This document shows positions 16,827 through 25,634 of a stretch of 64,000 bases of DNA, one piece after another. The DNA is taken from positions 1,178,001 through 1,242,000 of the forward strand of contig NZ_JBHEEH010000001.1 in assembly GCF_041929845.1 (NCBI RefSeq), given 5' to 3'. The stretch's first letter is position 1. Each line of letters begins with the position of its first letter. The position numbers and the translations under genes are program-made. The notes below the pieces were generated by a model that did no database searches, was not told where the DNA came from, and saw nothing but the letters and a program-made list of their open reading frames with translations. The stretch is from Paenochrobactrum pullorum. GTDB taxonomy: Bacteria; Pseudomonadota; Alphaproteobacteria; Rhizobiales; Rhizobiaceae.

Positions 16827-17450
16827 TTAAAACATGGCGTCGCCTGTGAGAGCTTCTTCAAGACGACGTTCATATTGTTTGCGGGTAATTTCAATCGCTC
16901 CGAGACTTTTTAAATGTTCGGTTATGAATTGTGTGTCCAGCAGAATAAAGCCATGACTTTTGAGATGTTCAACCAAAAAGGCGAGGCAGATTTTTGAAGT
17001 GTCGCGCTTACGGCTGAACATGCTTTCACCAAAGAAAGCACGCCTCACACTAATGCCGTATAAACCGCCGACAAGTTCGTCTCCATCCCATGCCTCTACA
17101 CTATGGGCATGTCCCAAAGCATGGAGACGCATGCAGGATGCTTTGATGGGGTCATTGATCCATGTGCGTTCACGCTCACCTTCGCCATTGGCACAACCGC
17201 GCAAAACACCTGCAAAATCCGTGTTCATTTTAATTTGATATTTTTGCTTACGGATGGTTTTGGCAAGGCTGCGGGAGACGTGAAAATCTTCAAGCGGAAT
17301 AATGCCGCGCTTTTCGGGACGTACCCAATAAATTTCCGGATCGTCCTCTTCTTCGGCCATTGGGAAAACACCCGACGCATAGGCGCGTAGAAGCAGATCC
17401 GGGTCAATATATAATTCGTCTTTGTCGAGAGCGTCGATATTTTGGGTCAT
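16827..17450 (-). CDS. aat: Leucyl/phenylalanyl-tRNA-protein transferase
   Basis: Aat adds Leu or Phe from aminoacyl-tRNA to proteins with N-terminal Arg or Lys, marking them for ClpS-ClpAP. The 207-residue product shows LLRAYASGVFPMAEE, IYWVRPEKRGIIPLEDFH, TWINDPIKASCMRLHALGHAHSVEAWDGDELVGGLYG (read in pieces) and FILLDTQFITEHLKSLG. It lies downstream of accC on the same strand but is separated by a terminator-like hairpin. No strong ribosome binding site is visible before the ATG. Confidence 0.95.
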   Translation of the reverse strand: MTQNIDALDKDELYIDPDLLLRAYASGVFPMAEEEDDPEIYWVRPEKRGIIPLEDFHVSRSLAKTIRKQKYQIKMNTDFAGVLRGCANGEGERERTWINDPIKASCMRLHALGHAHSVEAWDGDELVGGLYGISVRRAFFGESMFSRKRDTSKICLAFLVEHLKSHGFILLDTQFITEHLKSLGAIEITRKQYERRLEEALTGDAMF

Positions 17451-17512
17451 AATGAGAGTTCGCCATGAATCTTTAATATTTGCAATGGCTGGCTATGGTT
17501 TTCAAAAAAATA

Positions 17513-17557
17513 GACACAAAAATAAACCGGCAATAACAACGATGTTATTACCGGTTT
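17513..17557 (-). terminator. Terminator after accC
   Basis: AAACCGG-N-AATAAC and GTTATT-N-CCGGTTT (17524-17557) pair with one mismatch. On the minus strand the hairpin is followed by TTATTTTTG. It separates accC from aat. Confidence 0.75.
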
Positions 17558-17602
17558 GATTTTAGCTTTCGCTTGTAAAGCGGAATATGCTGTTAAAACC
17601 GC

Positions 17603-18961
17603 TTAGCGCTTGGCAGCTGCCGCTTTGTTGGCGAGATATTTTTCCAACCAATGGATGTCATAGTCGCCATTAGCAATGTCCTGATTGGAAACCAGATCCT
17701 GAAACAGCGGAATGGTTGTGTTGACACCATCAACAACAAACTCATCCAATGCACGGCGCAGACGCATCATGCATTCCACGCGGTTACGGCCATGCACAAT
17801 CAGCTTACCGATCATGCTGTCGTAATATGGCGGAATGCGATAGCCGGAATAAACACCGGAATCGATGCGGATACCAAGACCACCTGGTGTGTGGTAATGA
17901 GTAATCTGGCCAGGTGATGGCACAAATGTTTCCGGATGTTCGGCGTTAATACGGCATTCGATTGCGTGACCGGAGAAGCGCACATCCTGCTGTTTGACAG
18001 AAAGACCAAGCCCTGCTGCAACACGGATTTGCTCATGCACCAGATCAATACCGGTAATGGCTTCGGTGATTGTGTGTTCCACCTGAAGGCGGGTGTTCAT
18101 TTCAATGAAATAGAACTCACCATCTTCATAAAGGAATTCAATCGTACCGGCACCACGATAGCCAAGTTCTGCCACCGCATTGGCGCAGATCATGCCGATC
18201 TTGTGACGGGCTTCTTCGTTGAGGGCAGGTGAGTTGGCTTCTTCCCAGACCTTCTGGTGACGACGCTGCAAGGAGCAGTCGCGTTCGCCCAAATGGATGG
18301 CATTGCCGGCACCGTCGCCAACGATTTGCACTTCAATATGGCGTGGTTTGCTTAAGTATTTTTCAATATACACAGCATCATTGCCAAAAGCTGCACCAGC
18401 TTCGGTACGCGCAGTCGAAAGAGCAATTGAAAGCTCTTCTTCCGAATGCGCCACTTTCATGCCGCGACCACCACCGCCGGCAGTGGCTTTGATGATGACC
18501 GGATAGCCGATTTCCGCAGAAATTCGGGCTGCTTCCGCATCATCGGTTACGCCGCCTTCTGAACCCGGAACAACCGGAATACCAAGACGTTTTGCAGTGC
18601 GTTTTGCTTCAATCTTATCGCCCATGATGCGGATATGCGCAGCGGTTGGTCCGATAAAGGTGATGGAATGTGCTTCCAGAATTTCTGCAAACTTGGCGTT
18701 TTCAGACAAGAAGCCGTAGCCTGGATGAATAGCATCCGCGCCGGTAATTTCGCAGGCAGCAACAATCTGATGGATGTTCAGGTAGCTGTCGCGGGAAGGA
18801 GGAGGGCCGATGCAAACACTCTCATCAGCCAGACGGACATGCATAGCATCCGCATCTGCTGTCGAATGAACAGCAACGGTTTTAATACCCAGTTCCTTAC
18901 AGGCCCTGAGTATGCGAAGAGCAATCTCGCCACGATTGGCTATGAGAATTTTTTGAAACAT
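17603..18961 (-). CDS. accC: Acetyl-CoA carboxylase, biotin carboxylase subunit
   Basis: AccC carboxylates the biotin on AccB using ATP and bicarbonate, the first half-reaction of malonyl-CoA synthesis. The 452-residue product has the N-terminal FQKILIANRGEIALRILRA, the ATP-grasp loop ATAGGGGRGMK, ERDCSLQRRHQK, and FIEMNTRLQVEHT. The start has GAGGATC upstream and lies 18 nt after the accB stop, so both are in one operon with aroQ at its head. A hairpin terminator follows. Confidence 0.98.
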   Translation of the reverse strand: MFQKILIANRGEIALRILRACKELGIKTVAVHSTADADAMHVRLADESVCIGPPPSRDSYLNIHQIVAACEITGADAIHPGYGFLSENAKFAEILEAHSITFIGPTAAHIRIMGDKIEAKRTAKRLGIPVVPGSEGGVTDDAEAARISAEIGYPVIIKATAGGGGRGMKVAHSEEELSIALSTARTEAGAAFGNDAVYIEKYLSKPRHIEVQIVGDGAGNAIHLGERDCSLQRRHQKVWEEANSPALNEEARHKIGMICANAVAELGYRGAGTIEFLYEDGEFYFIEMNTRLQVEHTITEAITGIDLVHEQIRVAAGLGLSVKQQDVRFSGHAIECRINAEHPETFVPSPGQITHYHTPGGLGIRIDSGVYSGYRIPPYYDSMIGKLIVHGRNRVECMMRLRRALDEFVVDGVNTTIPLFQDLVSNQDIANGDYDIHWLEKYLANKAAAAKR

Positions 18962-18979
18962 GATGATCCTCGCCGAAAA

Positions 18980-19444
18980 TTATTCGATTACGACCAGAGG
19001 CTCACCAAATTCGACCGGTTGAGCGTCAGCAACGAGAATAGCTTTAACCGTTCCTGCACGTGGTGACGGAATCTGGTTCATGGTCTTCATTGCTTCAATG
19101 ATCAGCAGCGTCTGGCCTTCTTTAACCTGAGTGCCAACCTCGATGAAGTTGCGTGCACCAGGTGCCGGAGCCATATATGCGGTACCAACCATTGGTGAAG
19201 GGACAGCATTTTTAGAAACATCAGCCGGAGTAGCTTCGGCAGGCGTTGTAGCTGGTGCTGCGGCAGCGGCCGGAGCCATTGCAGGAACTTGATAGGCAGG
19301 AGCCTGCTGTACTGTTATTTTACGTGAAACGCGGATGCGCAATTCACCATGTTCGACTTCAATATCTGTCAGATCTGTGTCGTTGAGGATATTGGCGAGA
19401 TCGCGAATGATCTCTTTATCGATACCAGAGCTTTTAGATGACAT
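18980..19444 (-). CDS. accB: Acetyl-CoA carboxylase, biotin carboxyl carrier protein
   Basis: AccB carries the biotin arm between the carboxylase and transferase sites. The 154-residue protein has an N-terminal helical part, an Ala/Pro-rich linker (about 48-78), and a C-terminal biotinyl domain with the modified Lys120 in IIEAMKTMN. BirA, the ligase that would load the biotin, is also in this window at 41.1 kb. The start has AAAGGGG upstream. Order is aroQ-accB-accC, common in alphaproteobacteria. Confidence 0.97.
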   Translation of the reverse strand: MSSKSSGIDKEIIRDLANILNDTDLTDIEVEHGELRIRVSRKITVQQAPAYQVPAMAPAAAAAPATTPAEATPADVSKNAVPSPMVGTAYMAPAPGARNFIEVGTQVKEGQTLLIIEAMKTMNQIPSPRAGTVKAILVADAQPVEFGEPLVVIE

Positions 19445-19476
19445 TATAAGGCCCCTTTAACGCTTGTGCCCGTGTT

Positions 19477-19920
19477 TTATTGTTCTGTGGCAAATGCCGC
19501 GAGAGCGCGTAATCCTAGCAGATATCCTTGTGCTCCTAATCCGAAGATGACGCCTTTGGCGACCGGAGAAACATAAGAATGCTGGCGGAACGGTTCACGC
19601 GCGTGGATATTGGAAAGATGAACCTCAATCACTGTTACTTGTGCAGCTCTGATCGCATCTTGCAATGCAACAGATGTATGCGTGTAAGCCGCCGGATTAA
19701 TCAGCACAAACGCATTTTCAGCGCCTGCCTCCTGAATCCAGCTGACAAGATCACCTTCATAATTGGATTGACGAAAGTCAATCTCAAGCCCAAGCTTTTC
19801 AGCTTCCTGTTTACAGGCTTCTGAAATCCCTTCAAGTGTTGTCACACCATAAATACCCGGCTCACGCGTGCCGAGTAAATTTAAATTAGGGCCGTTGAGC
19901 ACAAAAACTTTTTTGGTCAT
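19477..19920 (-). CDS. aroQ: Type II 3-dehydroquinate dehydratase
   Basis: AroQ removes water from 3-dehydroquinate to give 3-dehydroshikimate in the shikimate pathway. The 147-residue protein is of type II: NGPNLNLLGTREPGIYG carries the catalytic loop Tyr and Arg, NPAAYTHTSVALQDAI the substrate pocket, and EVHLSNIHAREPFRQHS the catalytic His. It is the first gene of aroQ-accB-accC. Its leader is four copies of a 13-bp repeat that begins 1 nt before the ATG, so no ordinary ribosome binding site is present; each unit offers a CAGG. Confidence 0.96.
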   Translation of the reverse strand: MTKKVFVLNGPNLNLLGTREPGIYGVTTLEGISEACKQEAEKLGLEIDFRQSNYEGDLVSWIQEAGAENAFVLINPAAYTHTSVALQDAIRAAQVTVIEVHLSNIHAREPFRQHSYVSPVAKGVIFGLGAQGYLLGLRALAAFATEQ

Positions 19921-19921
19921 A

Positions 19922-19973
19922 CCTGTTTTTCTGGCCTGTTTTTCTGACCTGTCTTACCAGCCTGTCTTATCGG
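19922..19973. repeat. Four 13-bp tandem repeats in the aroQ leader
   Basis: On the plus strand the units are CCTGTTTTTCTGG, CCTGTTTTTCTGA, CCTGTCTTACCAG and CCTGTCTTATCGG, exactly 13 bp each and contiguous. On the aroQ sense strand each gives an A-rich spacer followed by CAGG. The array ends 1 nt upstream of the start codon and therefore occupies the ribosome binding region. Confidence 0.9.
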
Positions 19974-20059
19974 CGTATATCGCCTCAAATAATCCCGAGC
20001 CGAAATTCCATTTCATATAGACTTGCGCGCGGCAAGTTAAAACCCATTAAAATAGTCGT

Positions 20060-20091
20060 AATATATAAGTTTGGTGGATTTCTCCACCAAA
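20060..20091 (-). terminator. Probable terminator after the DsbA-like gene
   Basis: TTTGGTGGA (20070-20078) and TCCACCAAA (20083-20091) form a 9-bp perfect stem with a 4-nt loop, about 10 nt past the stop. The minus-strand tail is CTTATATAT, only moderately T-rich. Confidence 0.6.
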
Positions 20092-20101
20092 ATATGACAT
20101 T

Positions 20102-20878
20102 TTATTTTTTCTGGGCGCGTGCTTGCGCAATTCGTTCCTTCAAACCGTCAGCGCCGATCGCCCCCGGCACCAGTTCATTGCCAATAACATAGGAAGGCGT
20201 TCCGTTGATATCGAGTTCGTTTGCGAGTTTATAAGCATTTTGAAATGAAGATGTCACTTCCGGTGAATTAATTTTTTCACGCAAAGCTGCTTCATCAGCG
20301 CCAAGCTTGACGGCTTCAGCAATGACAGTTTCATCGGTGGAGCGATCAGGCGTTGTCATCAAAGCCATATGAAGATCACGATATTTTTCCGGCATCATCA
20401 GCTTGAATGCCTGTGCCGCCATATGCGCTTTGATTGAATCAGGGCCCAAAATCGGAAACTCTTTCATCACAAAGCGGACATTCGGATCGCTTTTGATAAT
20501 GGCTTCCATATCCGGCATGGCGCGTTTGCAATAGCCGCAATTGTAATCAAAAAATTCAACGACAGTCACATCCCCATCAGGATTACCGAGAACAGCATCA
20601 TGGCTGGAATTGAGCAATTCTTCCTGATTGCTGGCAATGACCTGCTTGATACGAATTTCTTGTTCTGCGGCTTGTTTTGTTTCCAGTGCCGTTTGCATCT
20701 CTGTCAGAATTTCAGGGTTTTTGATCAGATAGTCCCGTACGATTTTCTCAACAGCTGTCTGGTCAAGCGGAGCTGAAGCTGATTGTGCCTGCGCTTGCAA
20801 TTGTGCAAAGCCACCGCCGAATAGAGCTGTGCTGCCGATAAGGGCGCTGGCAAACAGAGTCGTGAATGCACGGGTCAT
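20102..20878 (-). CDS. Periplasmic DsbA-family thiol oxidoreductase
   Basis: This 258-residue protein has a signal peptide (about residues 1-31, ending LQAQA), a helical N-terminal dimerisation-like segment (EKIVRDYLIKNPEILTEMQ), and a thioredoxin fold with the active site Cys114-Gly-Tyr-Cys117 in YNCGYCKRAMPD and the cis-Pro loop NGTPSYVIG. The layout resembles ScsC/DsbG-type proteins of alphaproteobacteria. It acts on protein disulfides in the periplasm; whether it oxidises or isomerises cannot be read from sequence. The start is the ATG at 20878; a longer reading to 20941 has no signal-peptide character. It follows the M48 gene by 69 nt and may share its transcript. Confidence 0.88.
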   Translation of the reverse strand: MTRAFTTLFASALIGSTALFGGGFAQLQAQAQSASAPLDQTAVEKIVRDYLIKNPEILTEMQTALETKQAAEQEIRIKQVIASNQEELLNSSHDAVLGNPDGDVTVVEFFDYNCGYCKRAMPDMEAIIKSDPNVRFVMKEFPILGPDSIKAHMAAQAFKLMMPEKYRDLHMALMTTPDRSTDETVIAEAVKLGADEAALREKINSPEVTSSFQNAYKLANELDINGTPSYVIGNELVPGAIGADGLKERIAQARAQKK

Positions 20879-20947
20879 ACGAATTCCAATCTCTTTAATT
20901 TTATACCATATCCTATCGCCTTGATGAGGCAATGTGGTCAAGTGCTG

Positions 20948-22366
20948 TTATTTTTTGGTGTTGATAATATCTTGCGCGCGCAACCAGTCAGGCGAACCTT
21001 TTTTCATTTTTTGCTGTGCACGGGTTGCGAATATTTTCGCTTGCTGGCGATTGCCGGAATAATAATGCATATCAGCAGTCGCAAGATCTGCCAAAGCAAT
21101 TTCACCTGATTGACCATAGGCTTGGGCCAAATAACCGTAGCCGCTCGGGAATTCCGGATCGCGGGCAATGCCTGCTTTTAATTCGCGGATTGCGGCAGGC
21201 ATATTGGCTTTTGTGCCGGTCAACATCAGTGCACGGCCATAGCTCATACGCAACAAACTGGATTTCTTCGGATCAAGTGCGGTGGCCTGCTGCATCGCTT
21301 TTGCGGCCCCCACAGGATCATTGGCTTTCATTAAGATTTCACCGCGAATCTCGTGAAAATAAGGATTCTTCGGTTGCTCTTTGATGAGCGCATCAATTTT
21401 GGGCAAGGCATTGCGGGCAGAACCATTTAAATAGATGGTGATTGCATCGCCGTATCGGGCAGCAAGGCCGCGTGGATTATTGCGGAAAATACGTTGCACC
21501 GAGCCCATGCCGGAATAGGCCGCAATCTTTGCACGCGCCATATCATGGCGCAATTGAAGAGCCGCGCTGTCTGTCTTGTTAAAATGCGGACTGGCTTTTG
21601 CCAAATTTTCCAGATTGGCAATGCGTTCACGCGGTAATGGGTGGCTCACCCGATATTGATCAATCTGGGTGCCGTTCAAAGACAAAGCATTGGCAAAGCG
21701 CGAGAAAGTGGTCAGCATTCCTTTGGCGGATTGACCGGTTGCATTGAGATAATTGATAGCCAAGCGGTCTGCGGTGATTTCTTCTGTACGTTGATAAGAT
21801 AAAAGACTGCGCATGGCCGCTTCGCCGCTGCCAAGTGCAATGCCGCCTGCTGCTCCAACAGCCGAACTATTGCCAGCTGCAGCCCCTGCAACACCGGCGC
21901 CCGCTCCAATAAGTGCACCAATGACAGCCATGGTTTTGGCGCGGCTTAATTGTTCGCGCAAACGATCCTGATGGCCGCCAGCCAGATGGCCTGCTTCATG
22001 CGCGATGACGCCAATCAGCTCATTCGGGGTTTCGGATTGTGCCAATGCACCGGTATTGATAAAAATACGTCGACCGTCGACAAAAGCGTTAAAACTGCTC
22101 GAATTGACGAGAATCGTTTGAACATTGCGCTTTTTTAAACCGGCGGCGTTTAAAATCGGATTGGTGTAATCCGTAATCAATGCTTCGATTTCAGCATCAC
22201 GAATGATTGATACGCTGCGTGATTGTGCCAATGCGGGCAGGGTGCTTGTTACTGCGATCGCCAATGTCAGTGTGCCGGCAAGAAATCTGGCAGTCGTGCC
22301 TTTCGTAAGCATGCGGCAGGAGGTGTTGAACAACGATACCGTTTGTTGCTTGGCGGGGGTCATCAT
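20948..22366 (-). CDS. M48 family metalloprotease with TPR region (BepA-like)
   Basis: The 472-residue protein has a signal sequence (ending ALPALAQS or nearby), a gluzincin domain with zinc motif HEAGH at residues 123-127, and a C-terminal half of TPR-like helices. This is the layout of BepA/YfgC, a periplasmic protease and chaperone for outer-membrane assembly. A Gly/Ala-rich stretch (AVIGALIGAGAGVAGAAAG) follows the zinc motif. The start at 22366 has GGAAGG at good spacing; a reading from 22513 adds 49 residues with no ribosome binding site. Pairing with a DsbA-like protein fits an envelope quality-control role, but that is inference. Confidence 0.9.
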   Translation of the reverse strand: MMTPAKQQTVSLFNTSCRMLTKGTTARFLAGTLTLAIAVTSTLPALAQSRSVSIIRDAEIEALITDYTNPILNAAGLKKRNVQTILVNSSSFNAFVDGRRIFINTGALAQSETPNELIGVIAHEAGHLAGGHQDRLREQLSRAKTMAVIGALIGAGAGVAGAAAGNSSAVGAAGGIALGSGEAAMRSLLSYQRTEEITADRLAINYLNATGQSAKGMLTTFSRFANALSLNGTQIDQYRVSHPLPRERIANLENLAKASPHFNKTDSAALQLRHDMARAKIAAYSGMGSVQRIFRNNPRGLAARYGDAITIYLNGSARNALPKIDALIKEQPKNPYFHEIRGEILMKANDPVGAAKAMQQATALDPKKSSLLRMSYGRALMLTGTKANMPAAIRELKAGIARDPEFPSGYGYLAQAYGQSGEIALADLATADMHYYSGNRQQAKIFATRAQQKMKKGSPDWLRAQDIINTKK

Positions 22367-22563
22367 GTCAGCCTTCCATTTAACACTACATATCCATAGC
22401 CGATAATCTATTGATATAAAAATAATTTGTTGCAATTGATTATAATCAGCTTTGCTACATATGCATGAATCGATTGCTTTATTAATCGGGCAAATATACG
22501 GCATGGTGGGCATCAGACAGCAATCTGGTGCTTTTTATTGTTTAATTTATACCGGAGATGGCC

Positions 22564-23727
22564 GTGAGCATTTTTTCAGCCCGTAGCGAAATTGAACCTT
22601 TTTATGCAATGGACTTGCTGGCGAAAGCCAATCATCAGCGTTCATTAGGGGCTCCGGTTATTTCAATGGCAGTGGGGCAACCGGCTGATCCGGCACCCAA
22701 AGTGGTATTGCAAGCAGCTGAAAAAGCTCTGAAAGATGGTCGTATCGGCTATACGGATGCGTTGGGTTTGCGAAGCTTACGTGAAGCAATTGCCAGGCAT
22801 TATACAGATTATTATGGCGTGAATGTTGATCCGTCACGCATTGCGGTAACAACGGGTTCGTCTGCTGCGTTCAATCTGGCTTTTCTGGTTTATTTTAACC
22901 CCGGTGACAGAGTAGCAATTACGCGTCCTGGTTATCCGGCCTATCGCAATATTCTCAAAACGCTGGGAATTGAAGTGGTGGAAATTGGTGCTGGTGATGG
23001 CAAAGATAGCAATTTAACTGCCGAAGCTTTAGCTGCTGCCCATGCAGAAAAACCGCTGAAAGGCGTGCTTTTTGCCAGTCCTGCCAATCCGACCGGTGCG
23101 GTTTTGTCGACCAAAGAACTGCGCGCTATTATCGAGACTGCAAAAGAGCGCAATATCCGTGTGCTGTCGGACGAAATCTATCATCGTCTGTCATATGATA
23201 GCGATGATATGACTGCATTGCAGCTGGCTGATGATGTGACAATTATCAACTCATTTTCCAAATATTATTGCATGACCGGTTGGCGCATCGGCTGGATGGT
23301 CTTGCCTGAAAGCGATATTCGCGCTGTCGAGCGCATTGCGCAAAGCCTTTATATTTCGGCTCCGGAATTGTCACAACATGCAGCGATTGCAGCTTTTGAC
23401 GGCACTTCAGAGCTTGAACTGGTGAAAGATCGCTATCGGCGCAATCGTACTTTGCTGAATGTACAATTGCCCAATATTGGTTTGAAATTTGCTGCCCCAA
23501 TGGACGGCGCATTTTACGCTTATTGTGACGTATCGAACTTTACCAATGACAGTATGGCATTAGCCTATAAGATGCTGAGTGAAATCAATATTGCTGCAAC
23601 GCCGGGCCGTGATTTCGATCCGGTTGACGGGCATCGCACTATGCGTTTTTCATATGCTGGCAGTGAAGAAGAGATGCGGGAAGCCGTGCGCCGTATGGCT
23701 GACTGGTTTGGTCGCGTCAATATATGA
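22564..23727 (+). CDS. Class I/II pyridoxal-phosphate aminotransferase
   Basis: This fold-type I aminotransferase of about 387 residues resembles aspartate aminotransferases. Visible are SMAVGQPADPAP, the cofactor loop TTGSSAAFNL, SPANPTGAV, SDEIYHRLSYD, the PLP-binding Lys233 in NSFSKYYCMTGWRIGW, and the carboxylate-binding Arg in MRFSYAGS. The amino acid specificity is not predictable. GGAG directly abuts an ATG at 22558, whereas a GTG at 22564 sits 6 nt from it, so I choose the GTG. The gene stands alone, divergent from the M48 gene. Confidence 0.88.
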   Translation: MSIFSARSEIEPFYAMDLLAKANHQRSLGAPVISMAVGQPADPAPKVVLQAAEKALKDGRIGYTDALGLRSLREAIARHYTDYYGVNVDPSRIAVTTGSSAAFNLAFLVYFNPGDRVAITRPGYPAYRNILKTLGIEVVEIGAGDGKDSNLTAEALAAAHAEKPLKGVLFASPANPTGAVLSTKELRAIIETAKERNIRVLSDEIYHRLSYDSDDMTALQLADDVTIINSFSKYYCMTGWRIGWMVLPESDIRAVERIAQSLYISAPELSQHAAIAAFDGTSELELVKDRYRRNRTLLNVQLPNIGLKFAAPMDGAFYAYCDVSNFTNDSMALAYKMLSEINIAATPGRDFDPVDGHRTMRFSYAGSEEEMREAVRRMADWFGRVNI

Positions 23728-23763
23728 TTGATAAAAAATGGAAGAGGGGATCTTCCGTTTTTT

Positions 23764-24090
23764 TTAATGCATCAGATTGTGTTTGATCTGATATTGCCCG
23801 TCATTTTGCCGGTTGAATAGATTGTTGATTTGCGGGTGGCGCAGGGGTTCGCCACTATCATCGACCATTAAGTTTTGTTCTGAAACATAGGCCGAATATT
23901 CTGTTTCACTGTTTTCAGCGAACAGATGATAAAACGGCTGGTCGCGCCGTGGCCGTCGGTCTTCCGGAATGGACTGATACCATTCTTCACTATTCGAAAA
24001 TTCCGGATCAACATCATAAATGATTCCGCGAAATGGAAATAACTTATGTTTCACAACTTGACCGATTTGAAATTTAGCGTGTTTTATCAG
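23764..24090 (-). CDS. hspQ: Heat shock protein HspQ
   Basis: HspQ (YccV fold, hemimethylated-DNA-binding-like) is a small cytoplasmic heat-shock protein known in enterobacteria as a substrate and enhancer of Lon. The conserved FPFRGIIYDVDPEF, DQPFYHLFAEN and YVSEQNLMVDDSGEP are present. The family N-terminus (AKFQIGQVVKHK) is encoded in frame upstream of the first GTG at 24054. No ATG, GTG or TTG precedes it before a stop; the only near-start is CTG at 24088-24090, giving MIKHAKFQIG and 108 residues. I therefore annotate a CTG start. The gene is divergent from the mscS-type gene across an AT-rich gap. Confidence 0.85.
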   Translation of the reverse strand: MIKHAKFQIGQVVKHKLFPFRGIIYDVDPEFSNSEEWYQSIPEDRRPRRDQPFYHLFAENSETEYSAYVSEQNLMVDDSGEPLRHPQINNLFNRQNDGQYQIKHNLMH

Positions 24091-24325
24091 TTTCTTATTC
24101 CCGTATTATTATTTATAACTTTAAAGTGAGTTTAACTGAATCTTATTTTTAAATCATCTGTTTAATATCACTTTTTTTAAAGTGTTTTTTAACTCTGCTG
24201 CCACCAAAAAAACAAAAATAAATCAAATGAGATTATTGACCTGTTAAGGTGCAGCCCTATGTTGTTACCGGAGGATGCTCGAGCAAATTCATGCTTGATA
24301 GTGGCAAACGAACTGAAATATTGGA

Positions 24326-25438
24326 ATGAATGTGCAGGAAATAGAAGATTTCACCCGTAACTGGATCGTGCTTGGCAACCATCTGGCGCTCTGGATAACG
24401 GCACTTTTCATTTTTGTTGCCTGTCTGATTTTGTTGCCGCGAGTGCGGGGCCAGCTTGTGCAATTATTGTCCCGTTTTGCTGTCAGCCGGTTTGATGTCA
24501 TCATGACGGGCGCACAATCGCTGGCAAATAATACTTACCGTTTTTTCTTTGCGGCTTTGGCGCTTTATTTTGCTTCGCTGGTTTTGGTGCTTCCGGTGCA
24601 AATCTCGCGTATGATTACCGGTATTGTGCTGGTTGCCACCATGGCACAAATCGGAATGTGGAGCAGTATTATGGTCGGTCTTTGGATCGACCATGGCTTG
24701 CTGGATAAAAACAATCCTGATCCGGAACGAACCAGTGCAGCGCAAATTATCCGCTTTACCGGTCTTGCGCTTATCTGGACGGCAGTACTGCTGCTGGTCC
24801 TGTCGAATTTCGGTATCGATATTACTGCGCTCGTTGCAGGACTTGGGGTTGGTGGTATCGCAATTGCGTTTGCACTCCAATCCATCCTGAAAGACCTGTT
24901 TGCCTCGCTTTCCATTTTGCTCGACAAACCGTTTGTCGTCGGTGATTTTGTTTTCTTTAATGAAAATCGCGGTGTGGTGGAACGGATTGGTTTGCGCACG
25001 ACACGCTTCCGTTCGCTTACCGGTGAGCAGATCAGCGTTTCCAATGACGCGTTATTGAATACACGCCTGTCGAACTTCCAGCGTATGTCTGAGCGGCGCA
25101 TGCTTTTCAGCTTGCATGTGCAATATGGCGGCTCGATTGACTTATTACAGACATTTCCGGCTTACCTGCAAACGACCATCGAGACTTTGCCTAATACGCG
25201 GTTTGACCGCTCGCATCTGGCCGAATTTAACGAACTGGGCGTGCGTTTCGAAGTGGTCTATTATGTGCTGAGTGCTGAATATGCGGATTTCATGAATGCA
25301 CAACAAGCAGTGCTTGTGGCCGCAGCCAAATGGGTTGAAACGCATGGTTTGCAATTTGCCCAGCCAACCCGTCGCCTGATTACGGTGAATGATGAAGCTT
25401 TAAGCGCTACACAAAAAACATCGCAAGCCGTGCTATAG
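24326..25438 (+). CDS. MscS-family mechanosensitive ion channel
   Basis: The 370-residue inner-membrane protein has about four or five N-terminal hydrophobic segments, then the pore helix DITALVAGLGVGGIAIAFA with the Gly/Ala pattern of MscS TM3, followed by the family signature LQSILKDLFASLSILLDKPFVVGDFV and the cytoplasmic beta domain (GVVERIGLRTTRFRSLTGE). Such channels release solutes on hypo-osmotic shock. No usual ribosome binding site is obvious before the ATG at 24326. It is monocistronic and upstream of the unexplained nuo leader region. Confidence 0.9.
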   Translation: MNVQEIEDFTRNWIVLGNHLALWITALFIFVACLILLPRVRGQLVQLLSRFAVSRFDVIMTGAQSLANNTYRFFFAALALYFASLVLVLPVQISRMITGIVLVATMAQIGMWSSIMVGLWIDHGLLDKNNPDPERTSAAQIIRFTGLALIWTAVLLLVLSNFGIDITALVAGLGVGGIAIAFALQSILKDLFASLSILLDKPFVVGDFVFFNENRGVVERIGLRTTRFRSLTGEQISVSNDALLNTRLSNFQRMSERRMLFSLHVQYGGSIDLLQTFPAYLQTTIETLPNTRFDRSHLAEFNELGVRFEVVYYVLSAEYADFMNAQQAVLVAAAKWVETHGLQFAQPTRRLITVNDEALSATQKTSQAVL

Positions 25439-25541
25439 ACGAAGGTCGTAGCAACGATGGTATTATGTCTTTTGCTGATATGAGCTGTTAAGATTCATTC
25501 TAAACGACGTGAAACTTGGTGGCAGATATGGAAGCGGTGCT

Positions 25542-25634
25542 ATGATCCTTAAGTATTTATGGATTATTGAAGTTATCATTTTTGCAATCGTACCAATCAC
25601 TATTTTTCTTTTATGGAAAAAAGATAAGTATTAA
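25542..25634 (+). CDS. 30-residue putative membrane protein
   Basis: A 31-codon ORF encodes one hydrophobic segment (about residues 5-25, YLWIIEVIIFAIVPITIF) flanked by basic ends, with a terminal WKKDKY. GGAAG lies 7 nt before the ATG. It looks like the very small single-pass proteins that attach to respiratory or transport complexes, but I recognise no family and coding is not proven. It lies between the mscS-type gene and the nuo leader and could be the tail of the first or an independent unit. Confidence 0.5.
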   Translation: MILKYLWIIEVIIFAIVPITIFLLWKKDKY

